Source: JACDAN01 sp963827705
GTDB taxonomy: Bacteria; Actinomycetota; Thermoleophilia; Gaiellales; Gaiellaceae
Reading direction: 5' to 3'
Length of the DNA stretch: 64,000 nt
NCBI GenBank assembly: GCA_963827705.1
Contig: CAWHBN010000010.1
Coordinates: 124,001-188,000 of the forward strand
Below are positions 34,447 through 43,679 of this stretch, piece after piece; the stretch's first letter is position 1, and each line of letters starts with the position of its first letter. Under the pieces are notes generated by a model that saw only the letters and a list, made by a program, of their open reading frames with translations, did not search any database and had not been told where the DNA came from. The position numbers and the translations under genes were made by a program.

Positions 34447-35549
34447 TGGCGACGACCACTGCGGAGGAAACAACGGCCGTCGCCGACGTGCGGCTCGACC
34501 GCGTCACGAAGCGCTTCGACGACGTCACGGCCGTGGACGGGGTGACGGTCGAGATCCCGCGCGGCTCCTTCTTCGCCCTGCTCGGGCCGTCAGGCTGCGG
34601 GAAGACGACGACGCTGCGGATGATCGGCGGCTTCGAGGAACCGGACGATGGCGTCATCTACCTCGGCGACCAACCCGTCACGGGACTGCCGCCGTACAAG
34701 CGCGACGTGAACACGGTCTTCCAGAGCTACGCGCTCTTCCCGCACCTGACGATCTTCGAGAACGTCGCCTTCGGGCTTCGCCGCCGGAACGTCGCCCGCA
34801 ACCAGGTCGCCGGCCGCGTGCGGGAGATCCTCGGTCTCGTCGACCTGGCGGGGACCGAGCAGCGGAAGCCGCGGCAGCTCTCCGGCGGCATGCAGCAGCG
34901 GGTCGCCCTGGCGCGGGCGCTCGTCAACAACCCCCAGGTCCTGCTCCTCGACGAGCCGCTCGGCGCGCTCGACCTGAAGCTCCGCAAGCAGATGCAGCTC
35001 GAGCTCAAGCGCATCCAGCACGACATGGGGATCACGTTCGTCCACGTCACGCACGACCAGGAGGAGGCGATGACGATGGCGGACGTCATCGCGGTGATGA
35101 ACCGCGGCCGCATCGAGCAGCTCGGGCCGCCCGACCAGCTGTACGAGCGCCCGAGGACGAGCTTCGTCGCGCGTTTCCTCGGCGCCTCGAACCTGCTGGA
35201 GGGCACCGTGGAGGACCGCGACACGATCCGCCTGCGGAGCGGCGCCCTCGTCCGGGTCGCGGACGAGCTCCCGCAGCCCGGGACCGCCGTCGCCGCCGGA
35301 GTCCGGCCCGGAGAAGCTCCGCCTCGACGAGGACGGGGCCAACCGCCTCTCCGGCACCGTCAAGGAGCTCTCCTACGTCGGCGTCGCCACCCAGTACGTC
35401 GTCGAGACATCCGACGGGCTCCTGACCGTCTACGTCCAGAACACCGAGCCGGGCTTCCGCAGCGTCGAGCCCGGGACCCCCGTCCACGTTGCCTTCCCCC
35501 GGAATCCACCTTCGTCGTCGAGCTCACAGAGGAGGAAGAACCAGCATGA
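34446..35549 (+). CDS. potA: Polyamine-type ABC transporter ATPase (second copy), two compensating shifts
   Basis: About 367 residues once two single-base changes are corrected: one extra C at 35307-35309 (restoring VRPEKLRLDEDG) and one missing C in the run 35495-35500 (restoring HVAFPPESTFVVEL). The ATPase domain is intact: LGPSGCGKTTTLR, VFQSYALFPHLTIFENV, LSGGMQQRVALARAL, LLLDEPLGALD and THDQEEAMTMAD. The shifts fall only in the C-terminal TOBE region, so the encoded protein may retain function even if they are real. It starts at ATG 34446, overlapping the previous stop, and its TGA overlaps potD2. Confidence 0.88.
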   Translation: MATTTAEETTAVADVRLDRVTKRFDDVTAVDGVTVEIPRGSFFALLGPSGCGKTTTLRMIGGFEEPDDGVIYLGDQPVTGLPPYKRDVNTVFQSYALFPHLTIFENVAFGLRRRNVARNQVAGRVREILGLVDLAGTEQRKPRQLSGGMQQRVALARALVNNPQVLLLDEPLGALDLKLRKQMQLELKRIQHDMGITFVHVTHDQEEAMTMADVIAVMNRGRIEQLGPPDQLYERPRTSFVARFLGASNLLEGTVEDRDTIRLRSGALVRVADELPQPGTAVAAGVRPGEAPPRRGRGQPPLRHRQGALLRRRRHPVRRRDIRRAPDRLRPEHRAGLPQRRARDPRPRCLPPESTFVVELTEEEEPA

Positions 35550-36716
35550 CCGACCTGACCCGTCTCGAGCTGCTCCGCCGCGCCGCGCTCGGCGGAGCCG
35601 CGCTCTCCATCCCGGGCCTCCTGGCCGCCTGCGGCGGCGATGACGAGGAGACGGCCGGGACGACGACCGGCGCGGGCGCCGCGCTCGCCAGCACCCTGCG
35701 CTTCTCGAACTGGCAGCTCTACATCGACCGCGACCCGAAGGACAAGAAGAGGAGCCCGTCGCTCGAGCAGTTCACGGCGGAGACCGGCGTGAAGGTCAAC
35801 TACGTCGAGGACGTCAACGACAACGCCACGTACTTCGGGAAGATCCAGGGCCCGCTTTCGCAGGGCCGCGGGATCGACCGCGACATCATCGTCATGACCG
35901 ACAACTCCCGCTTCCCTGGGCTGCTCGTCAGCAAGAAGTGGGTCGAGGAGCTGGACAAGGAGCGGATCCCGAACATCACGAACCTGATCGACGCGCAGAA
36001 GAGCCCGCCGTTCGATCCCGACCGCACCTACAGCATCCCGTGGCTGTCCGGGATCACCGGCATCGCGACGAACATGAATGCGAGCGGCGGCGAAGTCGTG
36101 ACGACGACGCAACAGCTGCTCGAGGACCCGAAGCTCAAGGGCAAGGTGACGCTGCTCACCGAGGTCGCCGACACGATGAGCCCGATCATGCTCGAGAACG
36201 GCGACGATCCGAGCAAGGTCACCGACGAGAGCTGGAACAAGGCGTACGACCGGGTCCAGAAAGCGGTCGACGCGGGTCAGATCCGCCGCTTCACGGGCAA
36301 CGACTACGTGGCCGACCTGGAGCGGGGCAACATCGCCGCGGCCCTCTCCTGGTCGGGCGACGTAGCCACGGGCCTGGCGGCGAACAAGGCTCTCCGCTGG
36401 AACCTGCCCGAGCAGGGCAGCGACATCTGGACGGACAACATGTTCATCCCGCTCGAGGGCAGCGTGCCGACGGCCTCCGAGTACATGAACTTCGTCCTCG
36501 ACCCGAAGATCGCCGCGATGATCGCGGTCGGCAGCGGCTTACATCTCGGCGGTCAAGGGTGTCAAGGAAGAGGCGGTGAAGCTCGACCCCGAGTCGGCCA
36601 ACAACCCGCTCATCTTCCCCGACGACGAGATCCTCTCGAACGTCGTCCAGTTCGACTCGGCGGCCCTGAACAACCAGACCTACATCGAGCAGTGGCAGAA
36701 GCTGCTGGGCGCATAA
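35546..36716 (+). CDS. potD: Polyamine-type ABC transporter substrate-binding lipoprotein (second copy), frameshifted
   Basis: About 389 residues after removing one T at 36539-36540, which restores VGSGYISAVKGVKEEAVKL to the stop at 36716. The N-terminus has RR before a hydrophobic run and a lipobox (LELLRRAALGGAALSIPGLLAAC), so Tat export of a lipoprotein is possible. The PotD-like fold begins LRFSNWQLYIDRD and includes FTAETGVKVNYVEDVNDN. Without the correction the frame runs on to 36730 with an unrelated Arg-rich tail. It differs strongly from the first PotD, so the two systems probably bind different ligands. Confidence 0.86.
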
Positions 36717-36726
36717 CCCGCGCGGC

Positions 36727-37584
36727 ATGACCCTGATCCACCGCCACCGCTGGCTGGCCCCGCTGCTGCTGCTCGCGCCGGGGCTGGCCTGGCTGGCGGT
36801 CTTCTTCCTCGTCCCGCTCGGCTTCCTCGCCTACCAGTCCCTGCAGTCGGGCACGTTCGAGCAGGGCTACAGCTTCACCTGGGAGTTCTCCAACTACCGA
36901 GATGCGATCACGGGCTACGACGAGCAGCTCGTCCGCTCGTTCTTCTACGCCGGCCTCGCAACCGTCGCCACGCTGCTGATCAGCTATCCGCTCGTGTACT
37001 GGATCGCATTCCACGGCGGGCGGTGGAAGAACATGCTGCTCCTCTTGATCGTCGCCCCGTTCTTCGTCACCTATCTGATCCGCACGCTGGCGTGGCAGAA
37101 CATCCTTGCCGACCAGGGCCCCGTCGTCGGCTTCCTGCGCGACATTCACGTGCTCTCGGCCGACGGCCGGCTCCTGGCGACGACGTTCGCCGTCGTCTCC
37201 GGCATCACCTACAACTTCCTGCCCTTCATGGCGCTGCCGCTCTACGTCTCCCTCGAGCAGATCGACGCGAGGCTGCTCGAGGCGGCACAGGATCTCTACG
37301 CCAGCAAGACGAAGGCCTTCCTGCGCGTGACGCTTCCGCTGTCGGCCCCGGGCATCGTCGCCGGAACGCTGCTGACCTTCATCCCGGCCGCCGGCGACTT
37401 CATCAACGCCCAGCTGCTCGGAACGCCGAAGCAGTACATGATCGGCAACGTCATCCAGTCGAAGTTCCTCGAGCTGATCGACTACCCGGCCGCCGCGGCG
37501 CTGTCGTTCGTCCTGATGGCGCTGATCCTGGTCGCGCTCCTCCTCTATGCCCGCGTCGTCGGAACGGAGAAGCTGACGGGATGA
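36727..37584 (+). CDS. potB: Polyamine-type ABC transporter permease PotB (second copy)
   Basis: 285 residues with six membrane segments, beginning WLAPLLLLAPGLAWLAVFFLVP. The coupling motif is LLEAAQDLYASKTKAFLRVTLPLSAPG and the intramembrane segment FIPAAGDFINAQLLG is typical of PotB. It starts with ATG 10 bases after the corrected potD2 stop and overlaps potC2 by 4 bases. No shift is needed in this gene. Confidence 0.92.
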   Translation: MTLIHRHRWLAPLLLLAPGLAWLAVFFLVPLGFLAYQSLQSGTFEQGYSFTWEFSNYRDAITGYDEQLVRSFFYAGLATVATLLISYPLVYWIAFHGGRWKNMLLLLIVAPFFVTYLIRTLAWQNILADQGPVVGFLRDIHVLSADGRLLATTFAVVSGITYNFLPFMALPLYVSLEQIDARLLEAAQDLYASKTKAFLRVTLPLSAPGIVAGTLLTFIPAAGDFINAQLLGTPKQYMIGNVIQSKFLELIDYPAAAALSFVLMALILVALLLYARVVGTEKLTG

Positions 37585-38441
37585 CGACCGCGGCCGAGAC
37601 CCTCCCGGCGCGTCCGCGACCCAGCATCGCGGCACGGGCCTGGGCGTTCGTGCGCCGGCACGCACTGGCCGCCTACTCGGTCCTGGCGCTCACGTACCTG
37701 ATGCTCCCGATCGCGGTCGTGATCCTCTTCTCCTTCAACGACCCCAGCACCCAGTTCAACTACACCTGGCAAGCCTTCACGTTCGACAACTGGGTCAACT
37801 GGGACTCGGTGCCGGGAATCCGCGACGCCGTGATCCTCTCGCTGGAGATCGCACTGATCTCGACGGTGGCGGCAACCGTGCTCGGCACGCTGGTCGCGCT
37901 GGCGCTGGTACGCCATCGCTTCCGCGCTCGCGGCTCGACGAACCTGCTCGTCTTCCTGCCGATGGCGACCCCCGAGATCGTCCTCGGCGCCTCGCTCCTG
38001 ACCCTCTTCCTCCAGATGCGCTTCGCGACCGGCTTCACGACCATCTTCATCGCGCACGTGATGTTCATCATCAGCTACGTCGTCGTGACCGTGAAGGCCC
38101 GCCTGGTCGGCTTCGACCGCCATCTCGAGGAGGCGGCGATGGACCTGGGCGCCAACGAGTGGACGACGTTCCGCAAGGTGACGCTGCCGCTGATCGCCCC
38201 GGCGATCCTGAGCGCCGCGCTGCTCGGCTTCGCGATCTCGATCGACGACTTCGTGATCACGTACTTCAACGCCGGCTCGGAGACGACGTTCCCCCTCTTC
38301 GTGTGGGGCGCCGCCCGCGTCGCGGTGCCTCCGCAGGTGAACGTCGTCGCCAGCGCGATCTTCGTGGTCGCGCTCGCGGCGATGGCGGTGAACATCCTCT
38401 TCCAGAGCCGGCGCGGCCGGCAGGCGAAAGGAACGACATGA
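37581..38441 (+). CDS. potC: Polyamine-type ABC transporter permease PotC (second copy)
   Basis: 286 residues with six membrane segments and the EAA loop LEEAAMDLGANEWTTFRKVTLPLIAP, followed by the PotC-like ISIDDFVITYFNAGSETTFPL segment. ATG 37581 overlaps the potB2 stop, and the stop overlaps the next start (ATGA). The upstream opening of this frame is a shadow of potB2. Confidence 0.92.
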   Translation: MTTAAETLPARPRPSIAARAWAFVRRHALAAYSVLALTYLMLPIAVVILFSFNDPSTQFNYTWQAFTFDNWVNWDSVPGIRDAVILSLEIALISTVAATVLGTLVALALVRHRFRARGSTNLLVFLPMATPEIVLGASLLTLFLQMRFATGFTTIFIAHVMFIISYVVVTVKARLVGFDRHLEEAAMDLGANEWTTFRKVTLPLIAPAILSAALLGFAISIDDFVITYFNAGSETTFPLFVWGAARVAVPPQVNVVASAIFVVALAAMAVNILFQSRRGRQAKGTT

Positions 38442-39827
38442 CGACAACCGAGACCTCCGTCCACGCTCGACCGGGCCCGGATCAAGGAGCTGACCGAGCG
38501 CGAGTCGCGGAAGCTCGACGAGCGGACGCCCAAGTCGCGCGAGCTCTTCGAGCGGGCGAAGCGGACGATGCCGAGCGGCGTCGCCTCGACGTATCAGGCA
38601 CGCAAGCCGTGGCCGATCTTCCTCACGCGAGGCGAGGGCCAGCACGTCTGGGACGCCGACGGGCACCGGATGGTCGACTACCACAACGGCTTCGGCTCGA
38701 TGGTCGTCGGCCACGCTCATCCGGCGATCGTCCGGGCTGTCTCCGAGCGAGTCCGTCTCGGCTCCCACTTCTCCGCCCCGACCGAGGACGCGACCTTCGT
38801 CGCCGAGGATCTCGCCAAGCGCTTCGCGCTCCCGAAGTGGCGCTTCACCAACTCGGGCACCGAGGCGACGATGGACGCGATCCGCATCGCCCGCGGTGTC
38901 ACCGGCCGCGACACGATCGTCAAGATCCTCGGCTCGTACCACGGCCACCACGACGCGGTCATGGTCGCGGTGGGGTTCGACCTGGCGCCGGACGCGGACC
39001 CGGACACGATCCCCTCGAATCCCTACGGAGAGGGGCTTCCGCAGGCGGTCGCGGACCTGACGGTCGCCGTGCCGTTCAACGACGCGGACGCGCTCTCCCG
39101 CCGCCTCGACCGGCTCGAGGAGGAGGGGCGGCTGCCCGCCTGCATGATCATGGAGGCGGCGATGATGAACCTCGGGGTCGTGCTCCCGGAGCCCGGCTAT
39201 CTGGAGGCCGTCCGTGAGGAGACCCGCAGGCGCGGCATCCTCCTGATCTTCGACGAGGTCAAGACCGGCCTCACGATCGCCCCGGGCGGCGCGACCGAGC
39301 GCTACGGCATCCAGCCCGACCTCGTCACGCTGGCGAAGACGCTCGGCGGCGGCTTTCCGACCGGCGCGGTCGGCGGAACCGAGGAAGCCATGGAGGTGGT
39401 CGAGTCGGGACGCGTGAACCAGGTCGGCACCTTCAACGGCAACCCGCTGAGCATGGCCGCCGCCCGCGCCACGCTCGACGAGGTCCTGACCGGCGACGCA
39501 TACGAGCGGCTGGAGGCGATCGACGACAGGCTCGTCGCCGGCTGTCAGGCGGTGATCGATCGACACGGCCTTCCCGGCTACGCGGTCGGGATCGGGTCGA
39601 AGGGCTGCGTCACCTTCGCGGCGGAGCGAATCACCGACTACCGGACGTTCAAGCGCAGCCAGGACGAGGAGCTCTCCGAGCTCGCCTGGCTCTACCACGC
39701 AAACCGCGACGTCTTCATGACGCCCGGACGCGAGGAGGAGTGGACGCTGTCGGTCGCGCTGGAAGAGGCGGACGCCGACGCCTACGTCGCAGTGTTCGAA
39801 GAGCTGGCCTCGGACCTGACCGCATGA
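38438..39827 (+). CDS. Class III aminotransferase, glutamate-1-semialdehyde-aminomutase-like, frameshifted
   Basis: About 462 residues when one C is removed at 38461-38462. This joins MTTTETSV to TLDRARIKELTERESRKLDER and then to the frame containing TMPSGVASTYQ. It has the HemL-like pattern FTNSGTEATMDAIRIAR, GSYHGHHDAVMV, FDEVKTGLTIAPGG and the PLP lysine in VTLAKTLGGGFPTGA. True HemL is unlikely given the operon. An amine or omega-amino acid aminotransferase of the same fold is more probable. Without the correction the first usable start is ATG 38568, losing the N-terminal helix. Confidence 0.82.
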
Positions 39828-41212
39828 GCGACCTGCAGCAACAGGCGCGGAAGCACCTCTGGCTCCACTTCACCCGCATGGGCGGGACCGACGAGATCCC
39901 GATCATCGTCCGCGGCGAGGGGTGCTACCTCGAGGACTCGAACGGAAAGCGCTACCTCGACGCGCTCGCCGGCCTCTTCGCGGTCAACATCGGCTACTCG
40001 CACGGCGACGAGATCGGGCAGGCAGCGCACGAGCAGATGAAGGAGCTGCCCTACTACACGAACTGGTCGTACGCGCACCCGCGCGCGATCGAGCTGGCGG
40101 CCGCCGTAGCGGAGCTCGCGCCGGGCGACCTGAACCGCGTCTTCTTCTGCTCGGGCGGATCGGAGGCGGTCGAGTCGGCGTGGAAGCTCGCGCGTCAGCA
40201 CTACGCCGCCCGGAGGGAGCCGCAGCGGCGCTGGAAGGCGATCGCCCGCAATGTCGCCTACCACGGGACGACGATGGGCGCCCTGTCGATCAACGGCATC
40301 CCGGCTCTGCGCGCGCCGTTCGAGCCGCTCGTCCCCGACGTCGCCCACGTCCGCAACACGAACCGCTACCACCGGCCGAAGGAGGAGTCCGAGGAGCAGT
40401 TCACGGCGCTGCTGCTCGAAGACCTCGAGCACACGATCGAGTCCGTCGGGCCGAACACCGTCGCGATGGTGATCATGGAGCCCGTCCAGAACGCGGGCGG
40501 CGCCTTCACTCCACCCGAGGGTTACTGGCGCGGCGTGAGGGAGATCTGCGACCGGCACGAGATCCTTCTCTGCGCGGACGAGGTGATCACTGGCTTCGGC
40601 CGCCTGGGCAACTGGTTCGGCTCCGAGCGCTACGACATCGGCCCCGATCTCGTCACGATGGCGAAAGGCCTGTCCTCCGCCTACGCCGCGATCGGAGGCG
40701 TCGTCGCGACCGACCGCGTGATGGAGCCATTCCTCGAGGGCTCGACCATGTACACGCACGGGATCACCTTCGGCGGCCATCCGGTCATGTGCGCGATCGC
40801 GCTGAAGAACATCGAGATCATGAAGCGCGAGCGGATCGTCGAGCACGTCAAGGAGAACGAGGATCGCTTCCGCGAGACGCTGGCACAGCTCCTCGACCTG
40901 CCGATCGTCGGCGACCTGCGCGGCACCGGGTTCTTCTACGCGCTCGAGCTCGTGAAGGACAAGGAGACGCGGGAGACCTTCGACGCCGAGGAGTCGGACT
41001 GGCTGCTGCGCGGCTTCCTCTCCAGACGGCTCTTCGAAGCCGGGCTGATCTGCCGGGCGGACGACCGCGACAACCCCGTGATCCAGCTGTCGCCGCCGCT
41101 CGTCGCCGGGCAAGAGGAGTTCGACAGGATCGCGTCCGTGCTCGGCGAGGTGCTCTCGGAGGCGTGGGCCGAGCTGGAGAAGGGTCGCGGGAAGGCGTTA
41201 GCGCAGGCGTAG
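39824..41212 (+). CDS. Class III aminotransferase, putrescine/omega-amino-acid:pyruvate type
   Basis: 462 residues. It opens LWLHFTRMGG, a pattern seen in the omega-aminotransferases that use pyruvate (taurine, beta-alanine or putrescine donors), followed by LFAVNIGYSHGDEIG, CSGGSEAVESAWKLARQ, YHGTTMGALSINGI, EPVQNAGGAFTPPEGYW, ADEVITGFGRLGNWFG and the PLP lysine in TMAKGLSSAYAAIGG. ATG 39824 overlaps the previous stop. It is the last gene of the amine cluster, and its end overlaps a convergent acetyltransferase gene by 15 bases. Confidence 0.87.
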   Translation: MSDLQQQARKHLWLHFTRMGGTDEIPIIVRGEGCYLEDSNGKRYLDALAGLFAVNIGYSHGDEIGQAAHEQMKELPYYTNWSYAHPRAIELAAAVAELAPGDLNRVFFCSGGSEAVESAWKLARQHYAARREPQRRWKAIARNVAYHGTTMGALSINGIPALRAPFEPLVPDVAHVRNTNRYHRPKEESEEQFTALLLEDLEHTIESVGPNTVAMVIMEPVQNAGGAFTPPEGYWRGVREICDRHEILLCADEVITGFGRLGNWFGSERYDIGPDLVTMAKGLSSAYAAIGGVVATDRVMEPFLEGSTMYTHGITFGGHPVMCAIALKNIEIMKRERIVEHVKENEDRFRETLAQLLDLPIVGDLRGTGFFYALELVKDKETRETFDAEESDWLLRGFLSRRLFEAGLICRADDRDNPVIQLSPPLVAGQEEFDRIASVLGEVLSEAWAELEKGRGKALAQA

Positions 41213-41668
41213 CTCGAAGTACGTCGTTCCGTGGACCGGGTTGGGGCGGTAGGCCTCGATCTCCTCGAAGCCGAGGGACAGGTAGAGGCCGCGGGCAGCC
41301 GCCATCGTCGGAAGCGTGTCGAGGCGCATGGCCTCGTAGCCGGCCTCGCGTCCGGCCTCGACGATCGCCTCGGCCAGCCGGCGTCCGAGGCCGGTGCCCT
41401 GGAAGGCCGGGCGAACGTAGAGCCGCTTCATCTCGCACACGCCCGGCTCGTAGGCACGGAACGCGACGCAGCCGGCCGCGGCATCCCCCTCGAGCGCGAG
41501 CAGGAGCCGTCCCCCGGGCGGGAGGTAGTCGCCCGGGAGCTCCGCGAGCTCGCGCTCGAAGTCCTGAAACGAGAGGTCGACCTCGAGCGACGCTGCGTAC
41601 TCGGCGAAGAGCTCCCGTACCGCCGGCAGGCGGTCATCCGCGTGGCCGTCGACGATCCGCAAACCCAC
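41198..41668 (-). CDS. GNAT-family N-acetyltransferase
   Basis: About 156 residues. The acetyl-CoA-binding core is present: MKRLYVRPAFQGTGLGRRLAEAIVEAG (the V-x-x-x-x-Q/R-x-G-x-G/A loop) followed by RLDTLPTMAAARGLYLSLGF. The substrate is unknown. Amine or amino acid acetylation is possible given the neighbours. The frame opens far upstream at 41797, but GTG 41668 (VGLRIVDG) is preferred because the fold begins there and the longer form would overlap the divergent cyclase gene. Confidence 0.82.
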   Translation of the reverse strand: MGLRIVDGHADDRLPAVRELFAEYAASLEVDLSFQDFERELAELPGDYLPPGGRLLLALEGDAAAGCVAFRAYEPGVCEMKRLYVRPAFQGTGLGRRLAEAIVEAGREAGYEAMRLDTLPTMAAARGLYLSLGFEEIEAYRPNPVHGTTYFELRLR

Positions 41669-41717
41669 CGAGCCGCGAGGGTATCTGCCCGCCAAAGTTG
41701 CGCCGGCGGCGGCTGAT

Positions 41718-43667
41718 GTGACAATGAGCAACATGGCCCAGGTCGTCGAATCGCTGCAGGCCGCCCGAGACGCGGCCCTCCGCCAATCGTGGCGCAAGGC
41801 GTACGACGCCTACGCGGGGCTGGACCCGGACGAGTTGAGCGCCGAAGACCTCGAGCGCTTCGGCGAGGCCGCCTGGTGGACGGGGCGGCTCGGAGAGGCG
41901 ATCGACGTGCGGCAGCGGGCATACCGGGGCTATGCGGCCGACGGGCAGAAGCGCGACGCTGCTCGCATCGCCCTCAGGCTCTCCTGGGACGAGTCGGGCC
42001 GCGGCGCGTTCGCCGTCTCGCACGGATGGTTCGCGAGCGCGCAGCGCCTGCTGGAGGACGAGCCGGAGGCGATCGAGCACGGCCATCTCGCGCTCGTCCG
42101 CGCGATCAACGCGCTCTTCGCCGAGGGCGATTTTCCGGCCGCGATCGCCCACTTCGAGCGTGCCTTCGAGCTGGGCCGGCAATTCGGCGACCGCGACACG
42201 CAGATGCTCGCCCTCGTCGGGAAGGGACGCGCGCTCGTGAAGAGCGGGGAGATCGACGCTGGTCTGGAGCTGCTCGACGAAGCGACCGCCGCGGCCGTAA
42301 GCGGAGAGCTCCAGCCGTACTCCTCGACGGTCGTCTACTGCATGACGATCAGCTCCTGCAACGACCTCGGCGACTACCGTCGGGCGGCCGAGTGGACCGA
42401 GGTCGCGAACCGCTGGTGCGATCAGCTCGACGTCACCGGGTTCCCGGGGGCCTGCCGCGTCCATCGCGCCGAGATCTTGCGCCTCCGCGGGGATCTCGAG
42501 GCGGCGGAGAAGGTCGCGATGGCGGCGTGCCGGGAGCTGCACGACTTCGAGCGCCAGATCACTTCGGGCGGGTTCTACGAGATCGGCGAGATTCGCAGGC
42601 GCCTCGGCGACCTCGCCGCCGCAGAAGAGGCGTACGCAAAGGCCAACGAGCTCGGCAGCGATCCCCAACCCGGGCTCTCCCTGCTCCGGCTCGCCGAGGG
42701 CAAGGTCGGCGCAGCAACGGCAGGGATCACGCGGAGCCTGCAAGAGGCCGAGCTGACCCCGGCCCGGCTCCGGCGCCTCCCCGCCCAGGTGGAGATCGCG
42801 GTCGCGGCCGGCGACCTCAAGACCGCCCGTGCGGCGGCGGCGGAGTTCGAAACGCTGGTCGACTCGTACACGATCGGCGGCCGTCGCGCTCCCGCTTTCG
42901 AGGCGATCGCAAATCTCGCCGACGGCCGGATCAGGCTCGCGGAGGGCGACGCCGCAGGCGCGGCACAGAGCCTGCGCCAGGCGCGCGATGGCTGGAAGGA
43001 CCTCGGCGCGCCGTACGAGACAGCCGAAGCGCGGCTGTTGCTCGCGCTTGCATTCCGCAGGCAGGGCGACGAGCACGCCGCCAAGCAGGAGCTCGAGGCG
43101 GCCCTGGCGACGTTCGAGCGGATCGGCGCCCGGCGTGACGCGGAGCGAGCTGGGGAGCTCCTCGGCCGGCAGCAGACGACGCGGACGTTCCTCTTCACCG
43201 ACATCGTCGGGTCGACGAAGCTCCTGGAGTCGCTCGGGAACGAGAAGTGGAAGAAGCTCCTGGCCCGGCACAACGACGTCGTTCGCGAGCAGATCGTCGA
43301 GCTCGGCGGCGAGGTCGCGCAGCAGACCGGCGACGGGTTCTTTGCCGTCTTCGTCACCCCGAGGTCGGCGATCGAAGCGGCGATCGCGATCCAGCGCGCC
43401 CTCGACGCGGAGATCGTCGCCCCCGACGTGAGGATCGGGGCGCACACGGGCGCGGGCTTCGAGGAGGACGGCGGCACGAACCGCTTCGGCGGCGAGGCCG
43501 TCCACCTCGCCGCGCGAATCGGCGCCGCCGCCGGGGCCGGCGAGATCTTCGTCAGCCGCGAGACGCTCGACGGCTCGGGAACGGGCTTCCGGCTCCTGGA
43601 GTCCCACGCGGAGACCGCCAAGGGCTTCGAGCAGCCGGTCGACGTCATCTCCGTGGACTGGCGCTAG
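41718..43667 (+). CDS. TPR-repeat protein with C-terminal class III nucleotide cyclase domain
   Basis: 649 residues. Residues ~1-480 are tandem helical repeats of the TPR type (AIDVRQRAYRGY, AAIAHFERAFELG, DLAAAEEAYAKANELG, HAAKQELEAALATFERIG). The last ~160 residues are a class III adenylate/guanylate cyclase domain with both metal aspartates, D495 (FTDIVGST) and D539 (GDGFFAVF), and the NRFGGEAVHLAARIGAAAGAGEI region. Usually the cyclase precedes TPR/AAA modules, so this order is reversed. It probably makes cAMP in response to a partner bound by the repeats. Three in-frame ATGs lie at the start (41718, 41724, 41733). Confidence 0.87.
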   Translation: MTMSNMAQVVESLQAARDAALRQSWRKAYDAYAGLDPDELSAEDLERFGEAAWWTGRLGEAIDVRQRAYRGYAADGQKRDAARIALRLSWDESGRGAFAVSHGWFASAQRLLEDEPEAIEHGHLALVRAINALFAEGDFPAAIAHFERAFELGRQFGDRDTQMLALVGKGRALVKSGEIDAGLELLDEATAAAVSGELQPYSSTVVYCMTISSCNDLGDYRRAAEWTEVANRWCDQLDVTGFPGACRVHRAEILRLRGDLEAAEKVAMAACRELHDFERQITSGGFYEIGEIRRRLGDLAAAEEAYAKANELGSDPQPGLSLLRLAEGKVGAATAGITRSLQEAELTPARLRRLPAQVEIAVAAGDLKTARAAAAEFETLVDSYTIGGRRAPAFEAIANLADGRIRLAEGDAAGAAQSLRQARDGWKDLGAPYETAEARLLLALAFRRQGDEHAAKQELEAALATFERIGARRDAERAGELLGRQQTTRTFLFTDIVGSTKLLESLGNEKWKKLLARHNDVVREQIVELGGEVAQQTGDGFFAVFVTPRSAIEAAIAIQRALDAEIVAPDVRIGAHTGAGFEEDGGTNRFGGEAVHLAARIGAAAGAGEIFVSRETLDGSGTGFRLLESHAETAKGFEQPVDVISVDWR

Positions 43668-43679
43668 GAGGGATCAGGC

